This document shows positions 1-5,555 of a DNA stretch of 9,360 bases, piece by piece. The translations under genes were made by a program, and so were the position numbers. The notes under the pieces were generated by a model. The model saw nothing but the letters and a program-made list of their open reading frames with translations, made no database searches and had not been told where the DNA came from. Position 1 is the stretch's first letter. Each line of letters starts with the position of its first letter. Source of the DNA: Planctomycetota bacterium (GTDB lineage: Bacteria > Planctomycetota > SBBH01 > JACQRN01); NCBI GenBank assembly GCA_016206515.1, contig JACQRN010000202.1, positions 1 to 9,360 on the forward strand. Reading direction: 5' to 3'.

Positions 1-163
1 CCTCGAAGAACGGCTCGGGCGGCTCCAGGACGGGGTTCCCCAGCGACAGGTCGTGCACCTGCGCCCCCCCGATGCGACCCTTCATCTCCCGCCCGGCCTC
101 GAACATGCGACGGATCCACGACGCGGACTCCATCCGCTGTGCGATCCAGCGAGAGATGCTCAC
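1..163 (-). CDS. PLP-dependent aminotransferase, N-terminal fragment (runs off left edge)
   Basis: Only the first 54 codons are in the window. They read as the N-terminus of a class I/II (COG0436, aspartate-aminotransferase-like) PLP enzyme. The visible signature is SWIRRMFE at residues 15-22, a basic helix, then LSLGNP at 39-44 and EPPEPF at 47-52. In this family that stretch holds the N-terminal arm and the first substrate-contact loop. The PLP lysine and everything after it are outside. The start is taken as GTG at 163, because no ATG lies between it and the in-frame TAG that ends the upstream gene. There is no good Shine-Dalgarno sequence, so translation may be coupled to the small basic protein gene 21 bp upstream. 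The family call rests on motif recall. The substrate cannot be told from this fragment. Confidence 0.8.
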   Translation of the reverse strand, partial: MSISRWIAQRMESASWIRRMFEAGREMKGRIGGAQVHDLSLGNPVLEPPEPFFE

Positions 164-184
164 GGCCGCGTCTGCAACAGGCTC

Positions 185-502
185 CTACCCCTTGGCGGGC
201 TTGCCCTTGTCCGGCTTCGCCGCGCCAGCGCTCTTCGCGCCCGCGGCGGCCTTCGATGCGGCCTTGACATCGGCGACCGGGGCGGCGGCGACCGGCGTAC
301 CGACAACCACGGCGGCGTCCTCCTTCTTCGCCTTGGCCTTCTTCTTCGGCTTGATGCTGCGGAGCTTCGGCAGGCCGAACAGGGAACGCCCTTCCTTCCA
401 GCGCTCCTCCTCGCGCATGCGCGCGATCCGCTCGTCGCGCGACAGCACGTTGCGGTGCTTCTGCATCCCGCCGGGGCCCACGAAGCTGCGATGGATCGAC
501 AT
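185..502 (-). CDS. Small basic protein of the PVC-superphylum family, with Lys/Ala-rich C-terminal tail
   Basis: This is a 105-aa protein. Residues 1-50 match what I recall of the small basic protein family (TIGR04137-like) of Planctomycetes, Verrucomicrobia, Chlamydiae and relatives: MSIHRSF, then KHRNVLSRDERI at 15-26, a charged helix, and SLFGLPKLR at 40-48. Members are usually little longer than this core. Their role is unproven, though association with RNA or ribosomes has been suggested. Here residues 51-105 add a low-complexity tail: a KPKKKAKAKK block, an Ala/Val stretch, then Lys-Ala-Gly-Pro repeats resembling histone H1-like bacterial tails. The start is well supported by AAGGA at 509-513, six bases upstream of the ATG. 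The preceding SPOR-like gene ends two bases before it. The gene is the main taxonomic marker of the window. Confidence 0.85.
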   Translation of the reverse strand: MSIHRSFVGPGGMQKHRNVLSRDERIARMREEERWKEGRSLFGLPKLRSIKPKKKAKAKKEDAAVVVGTPVAAAPVADVKAASKAAAGAKSAGAAKPDKGKPAKG

Positions 503-504
503 GA

Positions 505-1143
505 TCAGTCCTTGAGCCGGAGGAACCCGGCGGTACGGAACGGGGTCGTCCCGTCGATCCGGAGGCGCTGGAACTGCACCAACAGATCGAGGGCATTGCG
601 ATCATTCACCTTCTGGGGATCGCGCGGCCAGCGGCCGTAGCACAGCTCGATGTACTGCTTCCCCTGGTGAAGGAAGAAGTTCTCCTGCGCGTAGCCGCGG
701 CGGACGAGCTTCCCGATCCACTCCTGCGCGAGGGCGCGACGGCGCGACGTATAGGTCGACAGGACGATCGTGTAGTTCCCGGTCGCCGCCAGGTCCTGCA
801 GGGGAGGCACCACCGTCCGGGGAGTCTGGACCGCCGGCGTGCGCGACCGCGGGACCTCCACGCGCGGAGCGGCCACGGGGGCCGGATCGGGACGGTTGCG
901 GAGGTATTTGACCGCCCCGACCGAGACGGCGCCGGCGATCGCCAGAAGGATCAGGACGAGCGCGAGGAGGTCGTAGTGGTTGCCGCCGCCGGGGGCCCGA
1001 TCCCCCCCGGGAGGCTGCTGCACGCGAGGGGGCACTCGCGCCGCCGCGAGACGCTCCGGCGCGGGACGCGCCGGGACCACGGCGGGCGCCGCGCGGCCCG
1101 GCTCACGACTCAACGCCTCGAACAGATCGCCGCGGCGCCCCAT
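505..1143 (-). CDS. Single-pass membrane protein with C-terminal SPOR-like domain
   Basis: The 212-aa protein has four parts: a Pro/Arg/Ala-rich, probably disordered cytoplasmic segment (1-55), one transmembrane helix at about 58-79 (LLALVLILLAIAGAVSVGAV), a Pro-rich linker (80-120), and a compact domain at about 122-205. The last begins NYTIVLSTYTSRRRALAQ and includes GKQYIELCYGRW. Its order of beta strand, helix, beta strands and helix, with the typical 'YTIVLSTY...RRGY...YIELCYGR' pattern, is SPOR-like. SPOR domains bind glycan strands stripped of peptide stems and often mark septal peptidoglycan in cell-division proteins. The topology (N-in, domain out) fits. An in-frame TAG at 1186-1188 leaves ATG 1143 as the sensible start, although no Shine-Dalgarno is visible. 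The SPOR assignment is by pattern and would need a profile search. A divergent member is more likely than a canonical one. Confidence 0.8.
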   Translation of the reverse strand: MGRRGDLFEALSREPGRAAPAVVPARPAPERLAAARVPPRVQQPPGGDRAPGGGNHYDLLALVLILLAIAGAVSVGAVKYLRNRPDPAPVAAPRVEVPRSRTPAVQTPRTVVPPLQDLAATGNYTIVLSTYTSRRRALAQEWIGKLVRRGYAQENFFLHQGKQYIELCYGRWPRDPQKVNDRNALDLLVQFQRLRIDGTTPFRTAGFLRLKD

Positions 1144-1149
1144 GGGAGG

Positions 1150-1183
1150 GTGTACGGTAGCCGACGCGTAGGCGGCGAGGCAA
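1150..1183 (-). promoter_or_regulatory. Weak candidate promoter for the SPOR-like / small basic protein / aminotransferase genes
   Basis: The 42 bp between the glycosyltransferase stop and the SPOR-like start is the only non-overlapping junction in the upstream part of the minus-strand run. Read on the minus strand it holds TTGCCT (1183-1178), 18 bp, then TACCGT (1159-1154), and a second -10-like hexamer TACACC (1154-1149). A start site downstream of either would leave almost no leader. This is inference from hexamer likeness only; the genes could equally be transcribed by read-through from the operon upstream. Confidence 0.2.
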
Positions 1184-1185
1184 GA

Positions 1186-1854
1186 CTACACAAACGCCGC
1201 GGCCATCCGCAGGAAGCGCAACGTGTCCGCCAGGGGCCGGATATGGCTCCCGCCCCGCGCGTACCGCGAGCGCACGGGGACCTGGCCGATCCGGAGCCCC
1301 GCGCGCGCCGCGCGGATGAGGAACTCCCCCTCCATCGCGAAGCGCCGCTCGCCGGGACGGACCCCCGCCATCGCGCGCGCCGACACGAGCCGATAGCCGC
1401 ACTGGCTGTCGGCGACCGGCCGGCGCGCCAGGGCCGAGACGATCCGCGAGGTGACGCGGTTCGTCGCCAGTCGCGCGAAGGACATCCCCGAAGGATCGCC
1501 CAGGCGGTTCCCCACCACCACGTCCCACCCGCCCCGGCGCCAGGCGGACACGACCGCGGGGATCTCGATCGGATCGTGCTGTCCGTCGGCGTCCAGGCAG
1601 ACGGCGGCCTCCCAGCCGAGCGCCAGGGCGCGCGTGAAGCCGCTCGCCAGGGCCGCCCCCTTCCCCCGGTTGGCGCCGTGCCGGAGCACCTGCGCCCCCG
1701 CGCGCCGCGCCTCCCGCGCGGTCGCGTCCCGGGAGCCGTCGTCGACGACGAGCACCCGCTCCACGTGCCGCAAGCAGAGGCGTACCATCCCCCCGACCGT
1801 GTCGGCCGCCTCATAGGCGGGGATCAGGCAGCCGACCCGTCCGGCGTCCGTCAT
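1186..1854 (-). CDS. Family 2 glycosyltransferase, polyprenyl/dolichol-phosphate sugar synthase type
   Basis: The 222-aa enzyme is a complete GT-A fold domain of the DPM1-like GT2 group. Motifs in order: CLIPAYEA (9-16), VLVVDDGSRDAT (34-45, nucleotide binding), NRGKGAAL (62-69), CLDADGQHDP (86-95, the metal-binding DxD), VVVGNR (112-117), ADSQCGYRL (148-156, the acceptor-loop signature) and MEGEF (174-178). No C-terminal transmembrane or GtrA-like domain follows, so it should be soluble or peripheral on the inner face of the membrane. Relatives transfer a sugar from a nucleotide donor to polyprenyl phosphate, making the donor used by GT-C enzymes; one such enzyme is encoded at 5552-7534. The ATG overlaps the stop of the Ig-like gene by 4 nt (ATGA), implying coupling. 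The sugar and acceptor are not determinable from sequence alone. Confidence 0.9.
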   Translation of the reverse strand: MTDAGRVGCLIPAYEAADTVGGMVRLCLRHVERVLVVDDGSRDATAREARRAGAQVLRHGANRGKGAALASGFTRALALGWEAAVCLDADGQHDPIEIPAVVSAWRRGGWDVVVGNRLGDPSGMSFARLATNRVTSRIVSALARRPVADSQCGYRLVSARAMAGVRPGERRFAMEGEFLIRAARAGLRIGQVPVRSRYARGGSHIRPLADTLRFLRMAAAFV

Positions 1855-3785
1855 TCCCCGTCGGGCACCGCAGGGGCGCGCAGGGCCGCGCGCGCCTCGC
1901 CCTCGTCGAGCGCGAGGGGATGCTCCTCCATCGAGAAGATCTTTTCCCCGACGAGAAGCACCACGCGCAGCGCACCGCGGGCCTCGAGATCCGGCAGCGC
2001 CGCCGTGCATCCGGCATCCCCGACGGGGACCTCCGCGAGGATCACAACCCCTTCGTGCCCTTCCCACTCGACGCGCACCGTGGCGTCCGGGACGGCCGCG
2101 CCCGTGGCGCCCGCGCTCCACCGGAGATCGAGCGTCGATCCGGAGGCGGCCAGGCCGCCCGCGGGCCATCCCTCGACGTCCCACGGCGGTCCCTCGGGAA
2201 GCCCCGCCTCCGCGCGAGGAACCGGCAGGCGATCGAGCCCGTTGGACACCAGCGCGAAGACTCGCTCCGAGCGGTGGTCCGCGAGATCCACCGCGACGAC
2301 ACGGAGCGCCCCGCCCCGCCCAAGGCATGCCGCGGGAATGCGTCCGCGCCAGGCACCCTCGCACTCCAGGGGGCCCGCGACCGCCACCTCCTTCCCCGTC
2401 CCCTCCGCGATCCACGCGAAGGCGACCGGCTCCGGGGGGAGCGCCGCGTCCTCGACGCGCCAGCGTACCTCCCAGTCGCCATCGATCTCGCGCATCTCGC
2501 ACACGGACCATCGCGGCGCCACCCGGTCGACCAGGAGGCGCGCCGGAGGGGTCGTCTGCACGTTTCCCGCCCCGTCCACCGCCTCCAGGGTCCAGGTGTA
2601 CAGACCGTCCGGGAGGTCGACCGGGGTCTCTCGCGCGCGAACGTCCGTGGAGAACGGAGGGGCGTCGTCGCCGTCGCGCCGGATCCAGAGGCGCACCGTC
2701 CGGAGGCCGGCGACCCCCGCGTCGTGGCCCCACCGGATCACCTTCAGGGGCCCCTCCTCGGTGAACCGTTCGGGGATCTCGAGCGACACGCGTGGCGCCT
2801 GGGCGTCGACCTGCGAGGCGAGGCGCGCCTCGCCGACCCCCTCGTGGCCGGAGAGATCGGTCACCCGCAGCCGGACGGCGCGCAGGCGCACGCTCCGGTC
2901 CGGCAGGGCCCAGGTCCAGCGCCCCTCGGAGGGGAGCCCCTCGGCGACCTTCCGCCATGCGTCGTCCGCGCCGGTCAGGTACTCGATCCGGACGCCACGC
3001 GGGGGAAGATCGTCGTCGGACACGCGCCAGGAGATCTCCACCGGGGCGCCGGGCCCCGCGACCGCGGGAGGCTTCTCGATCGACAGCGACACCTCCGGCT
3101 CCGGGGTCGCGATCCGCAGTCGCATCTCGGCCCCCTCGGGCACCCCCTCGGGGCCGACCGGCGTTGCGTTCCCCAGGAGATCGCGCGCGCGCACCCGGAC
3201 GAGGTACGAACCGCGCGGCAGGATCAGCACGGGATTCCCGCCAGCCGCACGTCGGGCGCGCGCCGGCTGCCACACGGCCTCGTCCTCCCGCCGCAGCCAT
3301 GCCTCGAGGGTTCGCACACCGGCGGGGTCGCTCGCCTCGCACGGGATCTCGACCTCATGCGATGCGACTTCGAGCGACTCCGGCAGCGCCACCTCCGGAG
3401 GACGGTTGTCGAGGACGATCGGCTCCGGATCCTCCCAGCGGGCCAGAAGTTCGCCCGTCCCGGAGCGGACCTCGACCGAGAGGCGCAGCCATCCTTCCGG
3501 CGCGAGCGCCTCCGTTCTCCAGACGTGGGCCCGGCGCCGGACCGGGACCTCGCCCGCGACGCGGACCTCCCCCTCGCCGGGACCCGATTCGAGGATCCGG
3601 ACCGTCGCCCCCTCCCATGCCGGAAGGACCTCCCACCGGACCGAGAGGGACATCCCCTGCCGCACGGCCGGGGACGTCACCAGGCGGCGGATCGGGACGT
3701 CCTGCGGTTCCTGGGCGCCGGCCGCGGCGGCAACGCCGAGGAGGGCCGGGAGAAGGAGCGTGCGGAGGGAGGCCGTGACGGCCAT
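1851..3785 (-). CDS. Exported protein with tandem Ig-like beta-sandwich domains, function unknown
   Basis: The 644-aa protein starts with a clear Sec signal peptide (residues 1-24; hydrophobic core LRTLLLPALLGVAAAA, likely cleavage after AGA before QEP). The rest is beta-rich and looks like about five or six Ig-like/bacterial-Ig modules. Recurring module ends read VRARDLLGN (198-206), LRVTDLSGH (306-314), LEAVDGAGN (400-408) and VVAVDLADH (496-504), each preceded by a W-rich strand such as EISWRVSDDD or EVRWRVEDAA. Such VxDxxGN ends are typical of Ig-like domains in secreted bacterial proteins. No transmembrane anchor, lipobox, catalytic motif or C-terminal sorting signal is visible, so it is probably periplasmic or surface-associated. 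The ATG shares one base with the stop of the response regulator (TGATG), and the stop overlaps the glycosyltransferase start. A structural or glycan-binding role is plausible but unproven. Confidence 0.85.
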   Translation of the reverse strand: MAVTASLRTLLLPALLGVAAAAGAQEPQDVPIRRLVTSPAVRQGMSLSVRWEVLPAWEGATVRILESGPGEGEVRVAGEVPVRRRAHVWRTEALAPEGWLRLSVEVRSGTGELLARWEDPEPIVLDNRPPEVALPESLEVASHEVEIPCEASDPAGVRTLEAWLRREDEAVWQPARARRAAGGNPVLILPRGSYLVRVRARDLLGNATPVGPEGVPEGAEMRLRIATPEPEVSLSIEKPPAVAGPGAPVEISWRVSDDDLPPRGVRIEYLTGADDAWRKVAEGLPSEGRWTWALPDRSVRLRAVRLRVTDLSGHEGVGEARLASQVDAQAPRVSLEIPERFTEEGPLKVIRWGHDAGVAGLRTVRLWIRRDGDDAPPFSTDVRARETPVDLPDGLYTWTLEAVDGAGNVQTTPPARLLVDRVAPRWSVCEMREIDGDWEVRWRVEDAALPPEPVAFAWIAEGTGKEVAVAGPLECEGAWRGRIPAACLGRGGALRVVAVDLADHRSERVFALVSNGLDRLPVPRAEAGLPEGPPWDVEGWPAGGLAASGSTLDLRWSAGATGAAVPDATVRVEWEGHEGVVILAEVPVGDAGCTAALPDLEARGALRVVLLVGEKIFSMEEHPLALDEGEARAALRAPAVPDGE

Positions 3786-4153
3786 CAGCGGATCAGGTGG
3801 TCGACCTTCTTGAGCAGGTCGGCCTTCGTCACCGGCTTGACGAGGTAGTCGTGCGCCCCGGTGAAGAACCCGCGCAGCATGTCGCCCGCGTCCTTCTTGC
3901 CGCTTAAGAACAGGACCGGGATCGAGAACGTCTCCACGCCGGACTTCAGGCGTTCGCAGATCCGGTACCCGTCGAGCCCGGGCATCACGATGTCGAGGAT
4001 CACCAGGTCCCACTTCTCCGTCCGCGCGCGGAGGATCCCCTCCTCCCCGTCGGACAGGGTCACGACGTCGTACCCCTCCGCCGCGAGCACCTTTCCCGTG
4101 ACCTTCAGGAAGTCCTTGTCGTCGTCCACGAACAGGATGCGGCCCTGGGGCAC
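3785..4153 (-). CDS. Stand-alone CheY-like response regulator receiver protein
   Basis: The 122-aa protein is one complete receiver domain with no output domain. The acidic pocket is DDD at 10-12, the phospho-acceptor is Asp54 in VILDIVMPGLDG, the switch Ser84 lies in PVLFLSG, and the invariant Lys106-Pro107 lies in DYLVKP with the aromatic switch Tyr103. All catalytic residues are present, so it should be phosphorylatable. No histidine kinase is nearby, so the partner is encoded elsewhere. With no DNA-binding domain it must act by protein-protein contact. The start is GTG at 4153; an in-frame TAG upstream and the lack of another start codon force this choice. There is no Shine-Dalgarno sequence. 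It is the first gene of the leftward operon and is divergent from the ABC exporter genes. Coupling to the downstream exported protein suggests a role in cell-envelope or surface behaviour. Confidence 0.95.
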   Translation of the reverse strand: MPQGRILFVDDDKDFLKVTGKVLAAEGYDVVTLSDGEEGILRARTEKWDLVILDIVMPGLDGYRICERLKSGVETFSIPVLFLSGKKDAGDMLRGFFTGAHDYLVKPVTKADLLKKVDHLIR

Positions 4154-4200
4154 GAGGGGACAGTGTACCCGTCGGCGGGATGGAGTACCCTACCCCGCGC
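4154..4200. promoter_or_regulatory. Divergent promoter region with repeated GTACCC boxes
   Basis: Two operons leave from here in opposite directions. GTGTACCC at 4163-4170 and GAGTACCC at 4183-4190 are direct repeats (7 of 8 identical) spaced exactly 20 bp, about two helical turns, a layout used by regulators that bind one face of DNA. On the minus strand TACACT (4167-4162) is a fair -10 hexamer and would start transcription almost at the GTG of the response regulator. No convincing -35 is seen for either direction. The second box lies inside the first codons if the ABC ATPase starts at ATG 4180, which favours a later start for that gene. Confidence 0.3.
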
Positions 4201-4962
4201 GTGACATCCCGCGCGAGGGACGCACCGTTGCTGCATGTCTCCGACCTGTCCAAGCATTTCCGGTTGCGCCCCGCGCGCGCGAACCTGATGAGGTCCATCG
4301 CCGCGGGGTTCACGCGTGCGCCGCGACGCCCCGAGCGCGTCGCGCTGCAGGGGATCGACTTCGCGCTCGCGCGGGGCGAGGCGCTCGGCGTGCTGGGCGC
4401 GAACGGGGCGGGCAAGACGACGCTCCTGAAGGTGATCTGCGGGATCTATCCGCCGACCACGGGGAGCGTGCGGTGCCAGGGGATCGTCCTGCCGCTGTTC
4501 CAGTGGGGGCTCGGCTTCCAGCCGGAGCTGGACGTCATGGAAAACCTGATGCTGTACGGCGCCCTGGTCGGCATCCCCCGCCTCGCGCTCCGGGAGCAGG
4601 CCGACGATATTCTCGATGCCGCGGGGCTGCTGCGCTTCCCGAACACAAGGGTCGAGCACCTCTCGTCCGGGATGCAGGCGAGGCTTGCCTTCTCCATCGC
4701 GATGCGCGCGCGGGCCGACCTCCTGGTGCTCGATGAGGTCTTCTCCGTCGGCGATCTTGCATTCCAGAACGCCTGCGGCGAGCGGCTGCGAGGGCGCCGC
4801 GAGGAGGGGACCGCGATCCTGCTGGCATCGCACAACCTCTCCCTGATCGAGAAAGAGTGCGACCGCGTCCTCTACCTGCGGGAAGGGCGCATGGCGGCGC
4901 TCGGACCGTCCGGGCCGACGATCGCACGCTACCGGAGCGACGCGGGAGCGGGGGGGGAATGA
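4180..4962 (+). CDS. ABC transporter ATPase for polysaccharide export (Wzt/KpsT type)
   Basis: The 260-aa protein is a full nucleotide-binding domain. Walker A is GANGAGKT (73-80), the Q-loop region GLGFQPELDV (110-119), the signature LSSGMQAR (161-168), Walker B LLVLDE (181-186) and the switch histidine SH (217-218). LSSGM in place of LSGGQ, and the GxGFxPELxxxEN segment, mark the Wzt/KpsT/TagH subfamily that exports lipid-linked O-antigen, capsule or teichoic-acid-like glycans. It ends soon after the ATPase, so it lacks the C-terminal carbohydrate-binding domain of O9a-type Wzt and resembles the short KpsT form. Its permease partner is encoded at 7539-8300. The start is uncertain: ATG 4180 has GGCGGG touching it, GTG 4201 has no usable site, and TTG 4228 has GAGGGA seven bases upstream and gives a family-like N-terminus (MLHVSDLSKHF). 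Confidence 0.93.
   Translation: MEYPTPRVTSRARDAPLLHVSDLSKHFRLRPARANLMRSIAAGFTRAPRRPERVALQGIDFALARGEALGVLGANGAGKTTLLKVICGIYPPTTGSVRCQGIVLPLFQWGLGFQPELDVMENLMLYGALVGIPRLALREQADDILDAAGLLRFPNTRVEHLSSGMQARLAFSIAMRARADLLVLDEVFSVGDLAFQNACGERLRGRREEGTAILLASHNLSLIEKECDRVLYLREGRMAALGPSGPTIARYRSDAGAGGE
4215..4220 (+). promoter_or_regulatory. Candidate ribosome binding site pointing to a TTG start at 4228
   Basis: GAGGGA ends seven bases before an in-frame TTG at 4228. This is the best-spaced Shine-Dalgarno sequence near the 5' end of the ABC ATPase gene. If used, the protein is 244 aa and the divergent intergenic region grows from 26 to 74 bp, placing both GTACCC boxes outside coding sequence. Confidence 0.35.
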
Positions 4963-5555
4963 ATCCGCCCCGTCCGCGCCCGCGCGCCCGTCGCCGCTCC
5001 CGGCTCGCCTTCCTGCTACTGCTGCTCGGCCCTCCCGGCTGCGACCGGGTGGGGTCCGACACGCTGCTGGGGCCGTCCTCTGTCCTGGACTCGGCGCACG
5101 TGGAGATCGACCACGGCGTCCTGCGGCTGCAGTCGCCGGACGGCAGGCAGGTGGCGCATTGCCGTTTCTCGACCCCCGTGCTGCCCGGCCGCTTCTACAC
5201 GATCCGCGCACAGGTGCGTGCGCCGGACGGCACCGACCACCCCGTCGTCGCGGACCTCTACCTGCCCGATCGCGACGTGGCCGATCTCGACATGATCCTG
5301 CAACCCGAACGGGTGACGGGGGATTTCCGGACCTTTCAGCACACGATGTACATGGACGACGGCCTCGAGGGCGCCCTTCTGCGCCTGCACACCTTCTCCC
5401 CTCGTCCCGTGGAGATCCGCGCCCTGACGCTGCGCGCCAACCGGCTCGTCGGACCTGGCCTCCCTCGATGGGACCGCACGCTATGGTGCGCGCTCGTGCT
5501 GGTCTGCTTCGGCTGCGCGCTCCCGAGGCGGCGCGGGCGCCTCCCTCCGATATGA
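4959..5555 (+). CDS. Small exported beta-rich protein with hydrophobic segments at both ends, unrecognised
   Basis: I do not recognise this 198-aa protein. The N-terminus is very basic (RPRPRARRRSR), then LAFLLLLLGPPGC at 16-28: a signal peptide that may be lipoprotein-like with Cys28 as the acylated residue, although PPG before Cys is a poor lipobox. Residues 45-160 alternate hydrophobic and polar residues like a single beta-sandwich (HVEIDHGVLRLQ, FYTIRAQVRAP, VEIRALTLRA), reminiscent of carbohydrate-binding or galactose-binding-like modules. A second hydrophobic helix (WCALVLVCFGCAL, 176-188) is followed by PRRRGR and then the end. That fits a C-terminal membrane anchor. It starts on an ATGA overlap with the ABC ATPase, with GGGAG ten bases upstream, and its stop overlaps the next start. 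It is therefore co-translated with the exporter and may help handle its glycan on the outer face. Confidence 0.8.
   Translation: MNPPRPRPRARRRSRLAFLLLLLGPPGCDRVGSDTLLGPSSVLDSAHVEIDHGVLRLQSPDGRQVAHCRFSTPVLPGRFYTIRAQVRAPDGTDHPVVADLYLPDRDVADLDMILQPERVTGDFRTFQHTMYMDDGLEGALLRLHTFSPRPVEIRALTLRANRLVGPGLPRWDRTLWCALVLVCFGCALPRRRGRLPPI

Noticed and set aside
53..640. Plus-strand open frames over the first 640 bases
   Set aside because: They run opposite the aminotransferase, small basic protein and SPOR-like genes. The minus-strand products have family signatures and these do not.
1186..3342. Extension of the glycosyltransferase frame upstream to give a 718-aa protein
   Set aside because: The added 496 residues are Arg/Gly-rich shadow of the Ig-like gene. 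The family N-terminus begins right after ATG 1854, which forms an ATGA overlap with the upstream stop.
667..3813. A 1,048-codon open frame on the plus strand and a 642-codon frame at 1920-3848
   Set aside because: Both lie antisense to the SPOR-like, glycosyltransferase, Ig-like and regulator genes, which have clear motifs and linked starts. The translations are Arg/Ser/Pro-rich with no domain, as expected for noise frames in very GC-rich DNA.
1851..4415. Extension of the Ig-like protein upstream through the regulator to 854 aa
   Set aside because: The extra part is an out-of-frame reading of the receiver domain and the ABC gene. A proper signal peptide begins at ATG 3785.
4951..4957. G7 run before the small exported protein as a phase-variation tract
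   Set aside because: Seven G in 70% GC DNA is unremarkable, and the run sits at the ABC ATPase 3' end where slippage would alter only the last residues and the overlap.
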